64,000 nucleotides of DNA from Pseudaeromonas sp963677375 (GTDB taxonomy: Bacteria > Pseudomonadota > Gammaproteobacteria > Enterobacterales > Aeromonadaceae): contig CAXXIF010000006.1 in the NCBI GenBank assembly GCA_963677375.2, positions 252,766 through 316,765 on the forward strand, written 5' to 3'. Below, in pieces: positions 16,674 to 26,767 of the stretch (positions are counted from its first letter, which is position 1; each line of letters opens with the position of its first letter). The notes beneath the pieces are model-generated. The model ran no database searches. It worked only from the letters and a program-made list of their open reading frames with translations, and was not told the DNA's origin. The position numbers were made by a program, and so were the translations under genes.

Positions 16674-17231
16674 ATGGAAAACAACGAAAAACTCAAAAAC
16701 AGCAAAGAGCTGATTGCATACCTCTGTGAACTTTTTCCGGTCTGTTTTGTATCGGATGGTGAAGCCAGACCCCTCAAAATTGGTATTTTTCAGGACCTTG
16801 CAACTCGCTTGGCTGATGACACCAAGATTTCCAAGACTCTGCTTCGCTCTGCATTACGTCAATACACCTCCAGTTGGCGTTACTTGCATGGTGTGAAAGC
16901 CGGAGCTATCCGTGTCGATTTGGATGGTAATGACTGTGGTGTTCTCACCGAAGAACATGTGACTCACGCCAAACAGGCTCTGAAAGAAAGCAAAGACAAA
17001 GTGTTTGCATCCCGCCGTCGTCCTGATGGTGAAAAACCAACCAAGCCACGTCGACCACCGGCCAAGCCGAAACTTGATCCAAGCCAATTGAGTGCGGGTC
17101 AGGCGGTGAAGGTTGTTGTTGGTAAATCCCCCGTGCCTGCCACGATCCGTGAAGTAGTCAAAGATGACATTCAGGTTCAGTTGGCTACTGGCATGGTCGT
17201 GCGCGTTAAAGTTGACCGCATCGTTCTCTAG
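16674..17231 (+). CDS. proQ: RNA chaperone ProQ
   Basis: 185-residue global RNA-binding protein (sRNA and mRNA 3'-end binding). The N-terminal FinO-like domain (about residues 8-120) includes FPVCFVSDGEARPLKIGIFQDL and LRSALRQYTSSWRYLHGVKAGAIRVDLDG. A basic, Pro-rich linker (KPTKPRRPPAKPK) and a C-terminal Tudor-like segment (LSAGQAVKVVV to VKVDRIVL) follow. The start at 16674 (MENNEKLKNS) matches the family; the longer open frame has no support. It is followed 11 bp later by prc. Confidence 0.95.
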   Translation: MENNEKLKNSKELIAYLCELFPVCFVSDGEARPLKIGIFQDLATRLADDTKISKTLLRSALRQYTSSWRYLHGVKAGAIRVDLDGNDCGVLTEEHVTHAKQALKESKDKVFASRRRPDGEKPTKPRRPPAKPKLDPSQLSAGQAVKVVVGKSPVPATIREVVKDDIQVQLATGMVVRVKVDRIVL

Positions 17232-17242
17232 GAGAGGCGCAT

Positions 17243-19264
17243 TTGAGAAACCATTTGATTCGTGCATCTCTGCTCAGCGTGGCATTGGCCCACGCGGGCT
17301 TGGTTCTGGCGGTTGAACCGACGATAAAGTCGACGGAATTGCCAAAACTGGCGCAAGAAGAACAACACGCGATTGCCAGTAAGCGCATAGCGGCCTTTTT
17401 CACGCACAGTCATTACAAACAGATCCAGTTGGATGATGCTTTTTCAAAAAAAGTATTTGATCTCTATCTGGAGAGTTTGGATTACAGCCGGAACCTGTTT
17501 TTGCAGAGTGACATCGATGGTTTTGAAACTTATCGCAAGACATTACTGAATGGTCTGGATAAGGGTGAACTCTCTGCTGTCTACTACATCTATAACCAGA
17601 GTATCCAGCGACGCTATGAGCGACTGACTTATGCGTTGCGTCTGCTGGATACGCCGTTTGATTTTACCCAACAGGACAGTTACCAATTTGACCGTAAGTC
17701 AGCTCCTTGGCCTAAAACCACGGCTGAGCTGGATGAGCTCTGGCGGCAACGCGTCAAGTCGGACGCTTTGAGCCTGAAGCTTGCGGGTAAGAACGACGGT
17801 GAAATCAAGACGTTGCTTAGCAAGCGCTATCAGAGTGCGATCAAGCGGCTGGCACAGAGCGAAAGTGAAGACGCCTTCATGACGTTCGAGAACGCTTTTG
17901 CGCGTTCCATCGATCCACATACTAGTTACTTGTCACCACGTGAGGCCGAGCGTTTCAACAGTGAGATGAACCTGTCGCTGGAAGGAATCGGTGCTGTTTT
18001 ACAGGCGGATGATGATTTTACCGTGGTGCGCTCCCTGGTCCCTGGCGGGCCGGCAGACAAATCCAAGCAGCTCAAACCGGAAGACAAGATCACCGGCGTG
18101 GCTCAGGATGCGGGCAAGATGCAGGATATTATCGGCTGGCGTCTGGATGAAGTGGTGGATCTGATTAAGGGGCCGAAAGGATCCAAGGTTCGCCTCGAGA
18201 TCCAGCGTGGTGATGGTACGGCGCGTCAATCCCAAGTTGTCGAACTGCAACGGGATGAGGTGCGGTTGGAAGATCGTGCCGCCAAGTCTTCGGTGATTGA
18301 GGCAGAAGGCAAGAAGATCGGCGTGATCAATATCCGCAGCTTCTATAACAACCTGCATCAGGATGTCATTCAGGAGCTGGCAAAACTCAAGAAGCAGAAG
18401 GTGGATGGTATTCTCATCGATCTGCGGGATAACGGGGGTGGGGCCCTGCCTGAGGCGACCGATCTGACGGGGTTGTTTATCAAGAGTGGCCCCGTTGTTC
18501 AGGTTCGCGACAGCATAGGGCGTATTGAGCTGGAGGAGGATAATGACGGCAAGAGTTATTATTCCGGCCCGCTAACGATTCTGATCAACCGTTACAGTGC
18601 GTCTGCTTCCGAGATTTTTGCCGCCGCCTTGAGTGACTATGGCCGTGCTCTGGTCATTGGTGATACCAGCTTTGGTAAGGGGACTGTGCAGCGGAACCTT
18701 CCGCTGAAGAAAGATTTCGATGACCTGCTCCATTTTTACGATAAGGAGTTGGGCAATATCCAGTACACTATTGCCAAGTTTTATCGCATCAACGGTGGCA
18801 GCACCCAACACAAGGGTGTCGAACCCGATATCCATTTCCCGGCTTTAGTTGATACCAGTGAGGCGGGAGAAAGTGTCGAGCCCAATGCTCTGCCGTGGGA
18901 CAAAATCCAACCTACGAACTATCAGGTAGTTGGGCAGTTCAGTACGCTACTTCCGGATCTGGAGAAACGACATCTGGCTCGAGTGGCTCAGGAGCCAGAA
19001 TTCCGTTACGTGATGGAGGATATTGCCTGGTACCAACAGGAAAAATCCAAAAAGACCGTCTCGTTGAACGAGGCTGAACGGATCCGTGAGCGAGATGCCC
19101 TGGATGCCAAGGCGCTACAGCGCACCAACGAACGACTGGTGCGGATGGGGAAAGCCAAGATCAGCAAGCTTTCAGATCTGCCAGCCGACATTGAGTTTCC
19201 AGATGGCTATTTGCAGGAAGCGGCCAATGTGACCGCCGATCTGTCGAATGATTTGAAAGGCTGA
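17243..19264 (+). CDS. prc: Carboxy-terminal (tail-specific) protease Prc
   Basis: 673-residue periplasmic S41A protease that trims proteins with nonpolar C termini (in E. coli PBP3 and MepS). It starts with TTG behind GGAGAGG and has a signal peptide ending near LVLAVEP. The N-terminal domain is followed by a PDZ domain (about 220-310, GIGAVLQADDD to EIQRG) and the catalytic region with NGGGALPEATDLTGLF, the nucleophile motif YSASASEIFAAAL and the general-base Lys in GDTSFGKGTVQ. The DUF3340 C-terminus is present. It lies downstream of proQ, as in E. coli. Confidence 0.96.
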   Translation: MRNHLIRASLLSVALAHAGLVLAVEPTIKSTELPKLAQEEQHAIASKRIAAFFTHSHYKQIQLDDAFSKKVFDLYLESLDYSRNLFLQSDIDGFETYRKTLLNGLDKGELSAVYYIYNQSIQRRYERLTYALRLLDTPFDFTQQDSYQFDRKSAPWPKTTAELDELWRQRVKSDALSLKLAGKNDGEIKTLLSKRYQSAIKRLAQSESEDAFMTFENAFARSIDPHTSYLSPREAERFNSEMNLSLEGIGAVLQADDDFTVVRSLVPGGPADKSKQLKPEDKITGVAQDAGKMQDIIGWRLDEVVDLIKGPKGSKVRLEIQRGDGTARQSQVVELQRDEVRLEDRAAKSSVIEAEGKKIGVINIRSFYNNLHQDVIQELAKLKKQKVDGILIDLRDNGGGALPEATDLTGLFIKSGPVVQVRDSIGRIELEEDNDGKSYYSGPLTILINRYSASASEIFAAALSDYGRALVIGDTSFGKGTVQRNLPLKKDFDDLLHFYDKELGNIQYTIAKFYRINGGSTQHKGVEPDIHFPALVDTSEAGESVEPNALPWDKIQPTNYQVVGQFSTLLPDLEKRHLARVAQEPEFRYVMEDIAWYQQEKSKKTVSLNEAERIRERDALDAKALQRTNERLVRMGKAKISKLSDLPADIEFPDGYLQEAANVTADLSNDLKG

Positions 19265-19285
19265 GATTGCAACACATTGAAGTAT

Positions 19286-19311
19286 AAAAAGCGGCCATGA
19301 GCCGCTTTTTT
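19286..19311 (+). terminator. Terminator of msrC-proQ-prc
   Basis: GCGGC and GCCGC pair around CATGA, extended by A5/T5 pairing and a T6 tail, 21 bp after the prc stop. Confidence 0.88.
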
Positions 19312-19427
19312 GTTTCTTTAAACCAGCGTTGCTGCATTTTTTGGTTGTCTATTATCGAGTATCACCAGAAAATCAATTCAGATGAGATACGTTCTCCCGT
19401 CGCTTCTCGCGCTTACAGGATAAGACC

Positions 19428-22052
19428 ATGAATCAAGTCGCCATGACCCAGGAAAAATACCGTCTCGATTACCAGGCTCCCCACTACTGGATCGACAGTA
19501 TCGATCTGGATGTACAACTCGATGATCACCAGACCCGGGTGGTCGCTATCAGTCGCGTGCGCCGCAATGGTCAGCATAATGAACCTCTGGTGCTGGATGG
19601 TGAAACGCTGACCCTGACGGCCCTGGCTATTGATGGCATCCCTAGTTCCCGTTATGTGCAATCCAGCAATCAACTGGTCATTGCCGATCTGCCGGCCGAA
19701 TTTGTATTGACTATAGAGACTGTGATTGATCCGGCGGGCAATACAGCGCTGGAGGGGCTCTATAAATCCGGTTCGGCATTCTGCACCCAATGTGAGGCAG
19801 AAGGTTTTCGACGCATCACCTACTACCTGGATCGCCCCGATGTGCTGGCCCGGTTCACCACACGCATTACGGCGGACAAGGCGCGTTATCCCTATTTATT
19901 GTCCAATGGAAACCGTGTCGCCAGTGGTGACTTGCCAGGAGGCCTGCACTGGGTGAGTTGGCAGGATCCGTTTCCCAAGCCCTGTTATCTGTTTGCCCTG
20001 GTGGCGGGTGATTTTGATGTATTACGGGATGAGTTTGTAACCGTTAGCCAACGACGGATCGCCTTGGAGCTGTTTGTCGATAAGGGCAATCTGGATCGTG
20101 CCGATCATGCGATGCAAAGCTTGAAACGAGCCATGACCTGGGATGAACAGCGCTTTGGTCTTGAATATGATCTGGATATTTACATGGTCGTGGCGGTTGA
20201 TTTCTTCAATATGGGCGCCATGGAAAACAAGGGGTTGAATGTCTTTAACTCCAAGTTTGTGCTTGCTAATCCAGCCTCTGCCACCGATAGCGATTACTTC
20301 GATATCGAGCGGGTGATTGGGCATGAGTATTTCCATAACTGGACGGGAAATCGCATCACTTGTCGGGACTGGTTCCAACTCAGCCTGAAGGAAGGACTCA
20401 CTGTATTTCGCGACCAGGAGTTTTCATCGGATTTGGGCTCCCGTGCGGTGAACCGCATTCATAATGTACGCATCATTCGTGGTCCTCAGTTTGCTGAGGA
20501 TGCCGGTCCCATGTCCCATCCGATCCGCCCGGATGTGGTGATCGAGATGAATAACTTCTATACCGTCACCGTGTATGAAAAGGGCTCAGAAGTGATCCGC
20601 ATGCTACACACCTTGCTGGGTGAGGCGGCGTTTCAGGAGGGGATGCGGATCTATGTTGCTCGCCATGATGGTCAGGCGGCAACCTGCGAGCAGTTTATCC
20701 AGGCCATGGAGAGCGCATCGGGCAGGGACTTGCAGCAGTTCCGTCGTTGGTATTCTCAAGCTGGTACGCCGGAGTTGACCGTTCGCGATGAATTTGATGC
20801 CGCAGGGCAGCGCTACTCCTTGCATATCAGACAGCACACGGCTCCGACCGCGCAACAAAGCGAGAAGCTGCCCCTACACATTCCACTCAGCATGGCTCTG
20901 TATGGTCAGGATGGACAGGAATTGCCACTCCGAGTGGCAGGTGAGGTTCACAGTGGCCTGCTGGAGCTAACCCAGACGGAGCAGACTTTTGTGTTTGAAA
21001 AGGTTTCTGCTCGCCCGATTGTGGCTTTGCTGCAAAATTTCTCTGCACCGGTGAAACTGGATTATCCCTATACCGATGCCGAATTAAGCTTCTTGTTGGC
21101 CCATGCGCGCAATGAGTTCTGTCGCTGGGATGCCTGTCAGATGCTGGTGAATAACTATGTCATCGCCGGTGTGAAAGCCGTTGTGGAGGGAGCGGCATTA
21201 GCGGCACCCGTCGCACTGCTGGACTCTTTCCGCCGCGTCTTGCAAGACCCGACCCTGGACCCGGCATTTGCCGCAGAAATACTGACCCTCCCGGGGGAGA
21301 CCTCTCTGGCCGAGTTGTTTAGTGAGGTGAACATCGATGCCATTCATCAGGTCCGGGAACATCTGTTAGTCCAGATTGCGAGTGGGTTGGCGACTGAATG
21401 GCAACAGTTGTATGCCCGCCATTATACCCGTCAGGAGTACAGCATCGAGGCCTCTGCCATGGCGAAGCGTGCGCTAGCCAATCTGGCGCTGAGTTATCTG
21501 GCGCGCGCCGATAGGGCTCATGGCAACGAACTGGTCTGCCAGCACTATCAGCATGCGACCAATATGACCGATGTGCTGGCCGCCATGCAGGCTGCGGGTG
21601 GTGCTGAATTGCCGAGCTGGGCCAATCTGTTACAAGATTTTGAGAGTAAATGGCAGCATGACGGACTGGTTATGGATAACTGGTTCCGCTTGCAAGCCGT
21701 TCGGACGGAGGGGGAGACCCTGAGTCAGGTTCGTCGCTTGATGACGCACCCGGCCTTCAGTTTGCAAAACCCCAATCGGGTACGCGCCCTGATTGGTACC
21801 TTCTGTGCGGCGAATCCGTCAAAATTCCATGCCATCGATGGTTCCGGTTATCGCTTTCTGGTCGAGATCCTGTTGGCATTGAACAGCATCAATCCCCAGG
21901 TGGCCGCGCGGCTCATTGTGCCTTTGATTCAGTTCAAGCGGCTGGATGAAGAACGCAAGGTGCTGATCCGTACTGAATTACAAAAACTGGCGGCTCGACC
22001 CGATTTGGCGCGGGATCTGTATGAGAAGGTCAGTCGCGCTTTGGAACAATAA
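19428..22052 (+). CDS. pepN: Aminopeptidase N (M1 metallopeptidase)
   Basis: 874-residue cytoplasmic zinc aminopeptidase that recycles peptides. The exopeptidase motif GAMEN is at 263-267. The zinc site is HEYFHNW at 299-305 (H299, E300, H303) with E322 in LKEGLTVF. The Tyr of the active site lies in VTVYEKGSEVIRM. The DUF3458 Ig-like and C-terminal helical domains (from about 430) are complete. AGGAT lies 7 nt before the ATG. The DUF2835 gene follows after 42 bp. Confidence 0.96.
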   Translation: MNQVAMTQEKYRLDYQAPHYWIDSIDLDVQLDDHQTRVVAISRVRRNGQHNEPLVLDGETLTLTALAIDGIPSSRYVQSSNQLVIADLPAEFVLTIETVIDPAGNTALEGLYKSGSAFCTQCEAEGFRRITYYLDRPDVLARFTTRITADKARYPYLLSNGNRVASGDLPGGLHWVSWQDPFPKPCYLFALVAGDFDVLRDEFVTVSQRRIALELFVDKGNLDRADHAMQSLKRAMTWDEQRFGLEYDLDIYMVVAVDFFNMGAMENKGLNVFNSKFVLANPASATDSDYFDIERVIGHEYFHNWTGNRITCRDWFQLSLKEGLTVFRDQEFSSDLGSRAVNRIHNVRIIRGPQFAEDAGPMSHPIRPDVVIEMNNFYTVTVYEKGSEVIRMLHTLLGEAAFQEGMRIYVARHDGQAATCEQFIQAMESASGRDLQQFRRWYSQAGTPELTVRDEFDAAGQRYSLHIRQHTAPTAQQSEKLPLHIPLSMALYGQDGQELPLRVAGEVHSGLLELTQTEQTFVFEKVSARPIVALLQNFSAPVKLDYPYTDAELSFLLAHARNEFCRWDACQMLVNNYVIAGVKAVVEGAALAAPVALLDSFRRVLQDPTLDPAFAAEILTLPGETSLAELFSEVNIDAIHQVREHLLVQIASGLATEWQQLYARHYTRQEYSIEASAMAKRALANLALSYLARADRAHGNELVCQHYQHATNMTDVLAAMQAAGGAELPSWANLLQDFESKWQHDGLVMDNWFRLQAVRTEGETLSQVRRLMTHPAFSLQNPNRVRALIGTFCAANPSKFHAIDGSGYRFLVEILLALNSINPQVAARLIVPLIQFKRLDEERKVLIRTELQKLAARPDLARDLYEKVSRALEQ

Positions 22053-22094
22053 CTATGGGAGCGGGGGAGCTGAATCGCTCCCCCGTGGACAAGG

Positions 22095-22316
22095 ATGCCG
22101 AGTTATACCTTTCGTTTGAATTTAACCACCGAACAATTGCTGGCTTTGTACCGGGGCGAGGTGCAACGTCTATCCGTGCTGAGTGAGCAGGGGCTGCGAA
22201 TTGAACTGTCGGCCCAGTATCTGCGGCGCTTCATCGGCCACAGCGGCATACAAGGGCGCTTCCGGCTAAAGACCGATGAAATGCACCGCTTTATTGATCT
22301 GGAGCGGCTCGGTTGA
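22095..22316 (+). CDS. DUF2835-family small protein
   Basis: 73 residues, soluble. TEQLLALYRGEVQRLSVLSEQGLRIELSAQYLRRF and GIQGRFRLKTDEMHRFIDLERL match the family pattern (YY.G.V..V....G..I..PA...R.F....GI.GRF.L.TD...KF..LE.L). The function is unknown. It sits right behind pepN and is likely cotranscribed. Confidence 0.82.
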   Translation: MPSYTFRLNLTTEQLLALYRGEVQRLSVLSEQGLRIELSAQYLRRFIGHSGIQGRFRLKTDEMHRFIDLERLG

Positions 22317-22464
22317 TCCCGTTGAAGATGCATTGAATCGTCAGAACGTTTAACATGAGCGCCGTTTTTCATCGCCAGTCTGACCCGCTAGGATGTGAGC
22401 GGCTTGCTGATGAGAACATGGCCGTTGGAGCAATTGCCACTATTATCCCCCCTAAGGAGCCTCT

Positions 22465-23478
22465 ATGTTTTATCAACTCGCCCGCTATTTTTTGTTCAAA
22501 CTTGATCCTGAAGTAGCTCACGAATTAAGCATTAAACAGCTCGCTTTATTAGGTGGGACTCCCCTGGATATATTTTTTCGACAAAAATTGCCATCCCGCC
22601 CCGTTGAAGTGATGGGATTACAATTTGATAATCCCGTCGGGCTGGCGGCCGGATTGGATAAAGATGGCGATGCAATTGATGCTTTTGGCGCCATGGGTTT
22701 TGGGTTTATCGAAGTCGGAACCGTGACGCCTCGTCCGCAACCCGGAAATGACAAGCCACGCTTATTCCGAGTGATCCCGGCTGAAGGCATCATTAACCGG
22801 ATGGGTTTTAATAACCAAGGTGTTGACCATTTGATCGAGAAGGTCAAAAAAAGTAATTATAAAGGCATCCTCGGGATCAATATCGGTAAGAATAAAGATA
22901 CCCCATTGGAAAATGGCAAAGATGATTATCTGATCTGTATGGACAAGGTGTATCCCTATGCCGGATATATTGCGGTGAATATTTCATCACCCAATACCCC
23001 CGGATTGCGTCAGTTGCAATATGGTGCCGCACTGGATGAACTGCTCTGTGCATTGAAGCAGCGCCAGTTGGAATTGGCAGAGAAGCATGGCAAATATGTT
23101 CCTCTTGCCGTCAAAATTGCGCCGGATTTGAGTGCGGAAGAATTAGAGCAAGTAGCCCAATCTTTATTGAATAATAAAATTGATGGCGTCATTGCCACCA
23201 ACACCACCCTGGATCGCGAGATGATTTTTGATATGCCCCATGCGGCAGAGGCGGGTGGTCTGAGCGGTCGCCCCTTGCAGGCCAAGAGCACGGCGTTGAT
23301 CCGTGAGCTGGCCGGGCATCTCAAAGGGGCGATTCCTATTATCGGGGTTGGTGGTATTGACTCGGCATTGGCAGCTCGTGAAAAAATCGAAGCCGGGGCC
23401 AGTCTGGTCCAAATCTATTCCGGATTTATTTATAAGGGGCCGGCATTAATTCGCGACATTGTCGAAAATATTAAATAA
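22465..23478 (+). CDS. pyrD: Dihydroorotate dehydrogenase (quinone), class 2
   Basis: 337-residue membrane-associated flavoenzyme of pyrimidine synthesis; it oxidises dihydroorotate to orotate and passes electrons to quinone. The N-terminal amphipathic helix MFYQLARYFLFKLDPEVAHELS is the quinone/membrane arm of class 2. The FMN barrel has GLAAGLDKDGDAIDAFGAMGFGFIEVGTVTPRPQ, NRMGFNNQG and the catalytic Ser in NISSPNTPGLRQLQ. The end is GVGGIDSALAAREKIEAGASLVQIYSGFIYKGP. AAGGAG precedes the ATG. zapC follows, as in E. coli. Confidence 0.96.
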   Translation: MFYQLARYFLFKLDPEVAHELSIKQLALLGGTPLDIFFRQKLPSRPVEVMGLQFDNPVGLAAGLDKDGDAIDAFGAMGFGFIEVGTVTPRPQPGNDKPRLFRVIPAEGIINRMGFNNQGVDHLIEKVKKSNYKGILGINIGKNKDTPLENGKDDYLICMDKVYPYAGYIAVNISSPNTPGLRQLQYGAALDELLCALKQRQLELAEKHGKYVPLAVKIAPDLSAEELEQVAQSLLNNKIDGVIATNTTLDREMIFDMPHAAEAGGLSGRPLQAKSTALIRELAGHLKGAIPIIGVGGIDSALAAREKIEAGASLVQIYSGFIYKGPALIRDIVENIK

Positions 23479-23509
23479 AAGAGAGCCAATTTTCGGACTA
23501 AAGTTTGTA

Positions 23510-23550
23510 ATATGTGCGCAGATAGAATATAAATTCTCCTGCGCACATAT
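23510..23550. repeat. Nested inverted repeat between pyrD and zapC
   Basis: Perfect 11-bp outer arms (ATATGTGCGCA at 23510-23520 and its complement at 23540-23550) enclose a second inverted repeat, AGAAT-ATAA-ATTCT (23524-23537). There is no T tract, so it does not look like a terminator. It lies 20 bp before the zapC ATG and would fold into a long hairpin in a pyrD-zapC transcript, or act as a protein-binding palindrome. Confidence 0.75.
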
Positions 23551-23569
23551 TCACCATAAGAGCTTGGCC

Positions 23570-24109
23570 ATGATTTTGGTACCGAATGATAACTGGCAAT
23601 GGAACTACGATGAAAAAAACGACAGCCTCATTTTGGATCTGTCGGATCGTATGCAGTTCACGACCGCCTTTCGGGCCAAACAGTTAACCCCGCAAGCCAA
23701 GTTGTCCTCGCAATTTACCCTCGATGATGCCTCTCACTACTATCACTTGCTGGAGTGTATTGGTGAACTGCCATTCTCCGAAGCCGAACGAGTACAAATT
23801 GTCCTCAATGCGGTTGCTGTCATTCGTTTTGCCAAACCGCAAATGCCGCAAAGCTGGTTTTTCCGTGAATTTAATCTGATGCGAGAAGCCCCTTTATTTG
23901 GTGAAGTGGTCACTTTGGTTTGCGACAGCGGGCATCGGGACTTTTTGGTGATTGAACCTGGCGATAATGCTTCCATCTGCTTGTTGCTCGATGGCACCCT
24001 GCAGTTGGCAGACGATAAAGTTCTGACGGCGCATAGTTTCATCAAAGTAATGAATAATCGAATTATTCCGTTTCACGCGGTTTGCAATGAGTTATTGCGT
24101 CTAGCCTGA
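23570..24109 (+). CDS. zapC: Cell division protein ZapC
   Basis: 179 residues. ZapC binds FtsZ and promotes bundling at the Z-ring. Recognisable stretches shared with E. coli ZapC (YcbW) are DNWQWNYDEKNDSLILDLSD, LVLNA-like IVLNAVAVIRFAKPQMPQSWFF and DFLVIEPGDNASICLLLDG, plus a C-terminal IKVMNNRI. The start at 23570 aligns with the family (MILVPNDNWQW); an in-frame extension back into pyrD is not used because it has no similarity. The gene follows pyrD. Confidence 0.88.
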   Translation: MILVPNDNWQWNYDEKNDSLILDLSDRMQFTTAFRAKQLTPQAKLSSQFTLDDASHYYHLLECIGELPFSEAERVQIVLNAVAVIRFAKPQMPQSWFFREFNLMREAPLFGEVVTLVCDSGHRDFLVIEPGDNASICLLLDGTLQLADDKVLTAHSFIKVMNNRIIPFHAVCNELLRLA

Positions 24110-24232
24110 GGCGCGCACTGAGATTTTAATCCGTTTCTCTTTTTGTCGATCTGTTCGTCGAATCAAACAAGCCGAAACACTTTGTTCCGTGGGTCTGGTA
24201 TTCAAGGTGCTTCGAATTGGCAATGCAACAGC

Positions 24233-24266
24233 AAAAAGGCCGTACATTTTCATGTGCGGCCTTTTT
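24233..24266. terminator. Bidirectional terminator between zapC and tRNA-fMet
   Basis: A 10-bp stem including one G.T pair (GGCCGTACAT / ATGTGCGGCC, loop TTTC) is flanked by A5 and T6. It can end the zapC transcript and the convergent tRNA transcript, whose 3' end is only 5 bp away. Confidence 0.9.
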
Positions 24267-24271
24267 TCATC

Positions 24272-24348
<77 letters not shown>

Positions 24349-24520
24349 TCTGTGTGGAGCGCATACTAGTGAGTTGTGGTGCGGGGTGCAAGCTTTATCT
24401 CACGGCTATCGCCATAAACCTTTATCGTCCTAACCTCCTTTTTCACTCGGGGGGGAGGGAACCATCTGCGCAGTTGCGCTATAATGTCCGACCTTTATTG
24501 CCGGTGTCTGAAAGTTATCC

Positions 24521-26638
24521 ATGACTGATTTTTTTGCAACATGTCCCAAAGGACTCGAATCCCTACTGGCCGCAGAACTCATACAGCTGGGTGCGGACAG
24601 TGTTAAAGAGACAGTAGCGGGGGTCTCCTTCAGTGGCTCGCTGGAAACCGCGTACCGCGCCTGTTTATGGAGTCGCCTTGCTTCCCGTGTCATGTTGTCT
24701 CTGGTCAGTTTTGGCGTGCGGGATGATATGGACTTGTATCTAGGGATCAGCAATATTCCCTGGGAAGAGTACTTTTCGCCTCACCAGACCCTGGCAGTCG
24801 ACTTTTCTGGCACGTCAGATTCGATCCGAAATACCCAGTATGGTGCTCTGAAGGTGAAGGATGCCATCGTGGATCGCTTTACCAAGCGGGCGGGTGTGCG
24901 ACCCAATATTGATAAGCGCGAACCCGATGTGCGTATTCAGGTGCATCTGAAACGAGAAGAGGCCAGTGTTGCCCTTGACTTGTCCGGTCCGGCACTGCAT
25001 CAGCGTGGCTATCGCGCTGGTACCGGTGATGCACCACTCAAGGAAAATCTGGCGGCTGCCATGTTACTGCGTGCTGGTTGGCAGCGGGAGCCGCTGCTGG
25101 ACCCCATGTGTGGTTCCGGTACTTTGCTTATTGAAGCGGCCATGATGGCCACCGATATGGCGCCGGGCTTGCTGCGTGAGCGCTTTGGTCTGACCGAACT
25201 CAAACAGCATGATGAAACCTTGTGGCAGTCCGTGTTGGCCGAGGCGCGGGTGCGGGCCAAGCGGGGACTGAACAACGGGACGGCGCTCAAGTTCCTCGGT
25301 CGGGACAGTGATTATCGGGTCTTGAATCGGGCCCGTGATAACGCTCGTGCTGCTGGCCTTGCGGATCTTATCCGTTTTGAAGAACAGGATGTGGCACAGA
25401 TGCAGAACCCCTGGCCGGGGGAGCGAGGCTTTGTGGTGACCAACCCGCCTTATGGTGAGCGGTTGGGTGAATTTCCGGAGCTACTCAAGCTCTATCAGGA
25501 ACTGGGGCAATCACTGCGCCAAGGCTTTCAGGGCTGGCGCGCCTCTGTGCTCTGCTCGTCTCCCGATCTACTAAGTTGTCTGCGTCTGCGCGCCGAGAAG
25601 CAATACCGCCTGTTCAATGGCGCCTTGGAGTGTCAGCTGCGAAATTACCAGATCGCCGAAGATTCAGTAGCCTCCACTAAGATGGTGGCCGAAGATTTTG
25701 CCAATCGGCTGCGCAAAAATATCAAGCTACTGGACAAATGGGCCAAACAAGAGGGACTGGATGCCTATCGCCTCTACGATGCGGATCTGCCGGATTATAA
25801 TGCCGCCATCGATCGCTACGGCGACTATCTGGTGGTTCAGGAGTATGCGGCACCCAAGACTATTCCCGAGGCTGTCGCCCGCCAGCGATTGCTGGATATG
25901 GTGCAAGCCACCATCGCCGTGACCGGTATTCCGGGTGCGAATCTGATCCTGAAGGTGCGTGAGCGGCAAAAAGGCGAGCAGCAGTACCAGAAGCTGGCCG
26001 AACAAGGCGAGATGCTCGAAGTACATGAGTATGGCGCCAAGTTGTTGGTCAATTTGCAGGATTATCTGGATACCGGCCTGTTTCTGGACCATCGTCTGAC
26101 GCGACGCATGCTAGGTGAAATGGCCAAGAACAAGCGCTTCTTGAACCTGTTTGCCTATACGGGCTCCGCGACTGTGCATGCGGCGCTGGGGGGGGCTCGT
26201 TTCACCACTACGGTGGATATGTCGCGTACCTATCTGAACTGGGCCAGGGACAATCTGAATCACAACGGCTTGCTCAACTCCCGCCATCATTTCGAACAGG
26301 CTGACTGTTTGAAGTGGCTTGCCGAATGTGATGAAGAGTTCGACCTGATCTTTATCGATCCGCCGACCTTCTCCAACTCCAAGCGTATGGACGAGAGTTT
26401 TGATGTGCAACGTGACCACCTGCGGTTGATGGCGGATCTAAAACGTCTGCTGGCACCCGGTGGCACTCTGGTGTTTTCCAATAACAAACGCCACTTCAAG
26501 ATGGATTTGACTGGGCTTGCCGAGCTGGGACTGACTGCGATCAATATCAGCGAGCAAACCCGTCCCAAGGATTTTGCCCGCAATGTTCATATCCACAACT
26601 GTTGGTTGATTCAACATAGCGAAACCCCAACGATGTGA
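24521..26638 (+). CDS. rlmL: Bifunctional 23S rRNA methyltransferase RlmKL (m2G2445 / m7G2069)
   Basis: 705 residues with two fused methyltransferases. The N-terminal RlmL half has a THUMP domain (about 50-155), then DPMCGSGTLLIEAA and the target-binding motif VTNPPYGERLGE (about 308-320). The C-terminal RlmK half has FLNLFAYTGSATVHAALGGA and FIDPPTFSNSKRM. It modifies helix 74 region nucleotides during 50S assembly. The ATG at 24521 gives MTDFFATCPKGLESLLAAEL, the expected start. uup follows 129 bp later. Confidence 0.96.
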   Translation: MTDFFATCPKGLESLLAAELIQLGADSVKETVAGVSFSGSLETAYRACLWSRLASRVMLSLVSFGVRDDMDLYLGISNIPWEEYFSPHQTLAVDFSGTSDSIRNTQYGALKVKDAIVDRFTKRAGVRPNIDKREPDVRIQVHLKREEASVALDLSGPALHQRGYRAGTGDAPLKENLAAAMLLRAGWQREPLLDPMCGSGTLLIEAAMMATDMAPGLLRERFGLTELKQHDETLWQSVLAEARVRAKRGLNNGTALKFLGRDSDYRVLNRARDNARAAGLADLIRFEEQDVAQMQNPWPGERGFVVTNPPYGERLGEFPELLKLYQELGQSLRQGFQGWRASVLCSSPDLLSCLRLRAEKQYRLFNGALECQLRNYQIAEDSVASTKMVAEDFANRLRKNIKLLDKWAKQEGLDAYRLYDADLPDYNAAIDRYGDYLVVQEYAAPKTIPEAVARQRLLDMVQATIAVTGIPGANLILKVRERQKGEQQYQKLAEQGEMLEVHEYGAKLLVNLQDYLDTGLFLDHRLTRRMLGEMAKNKRFLNLFAYTGSATVHAALGGARFTTTVDMSRTYLNWARDNLNHNGLLNSRHHFEQADCLKWLAECDEEFDLIFIDPPTFSNSKRMDESFDVQRDHLRLMADLKRLLAPGGTLVFSNNKRHFKMDLTGLAELGLTAINISEQTRPKDFARNVHIHNCWLIQHSETPTM

Positions 26639-26767
26639 CCTGTACGCTGCTGCGGTCAGCTTGTTTAATCAGCCTTATGGTTGGCCGCAGTCTAGGTCCC
26701 GGCATGAAAATACTGGCCGGATCTGTGCTCCACGCAATCTAGCAATTATTCGTAACGAGATGTAAAC

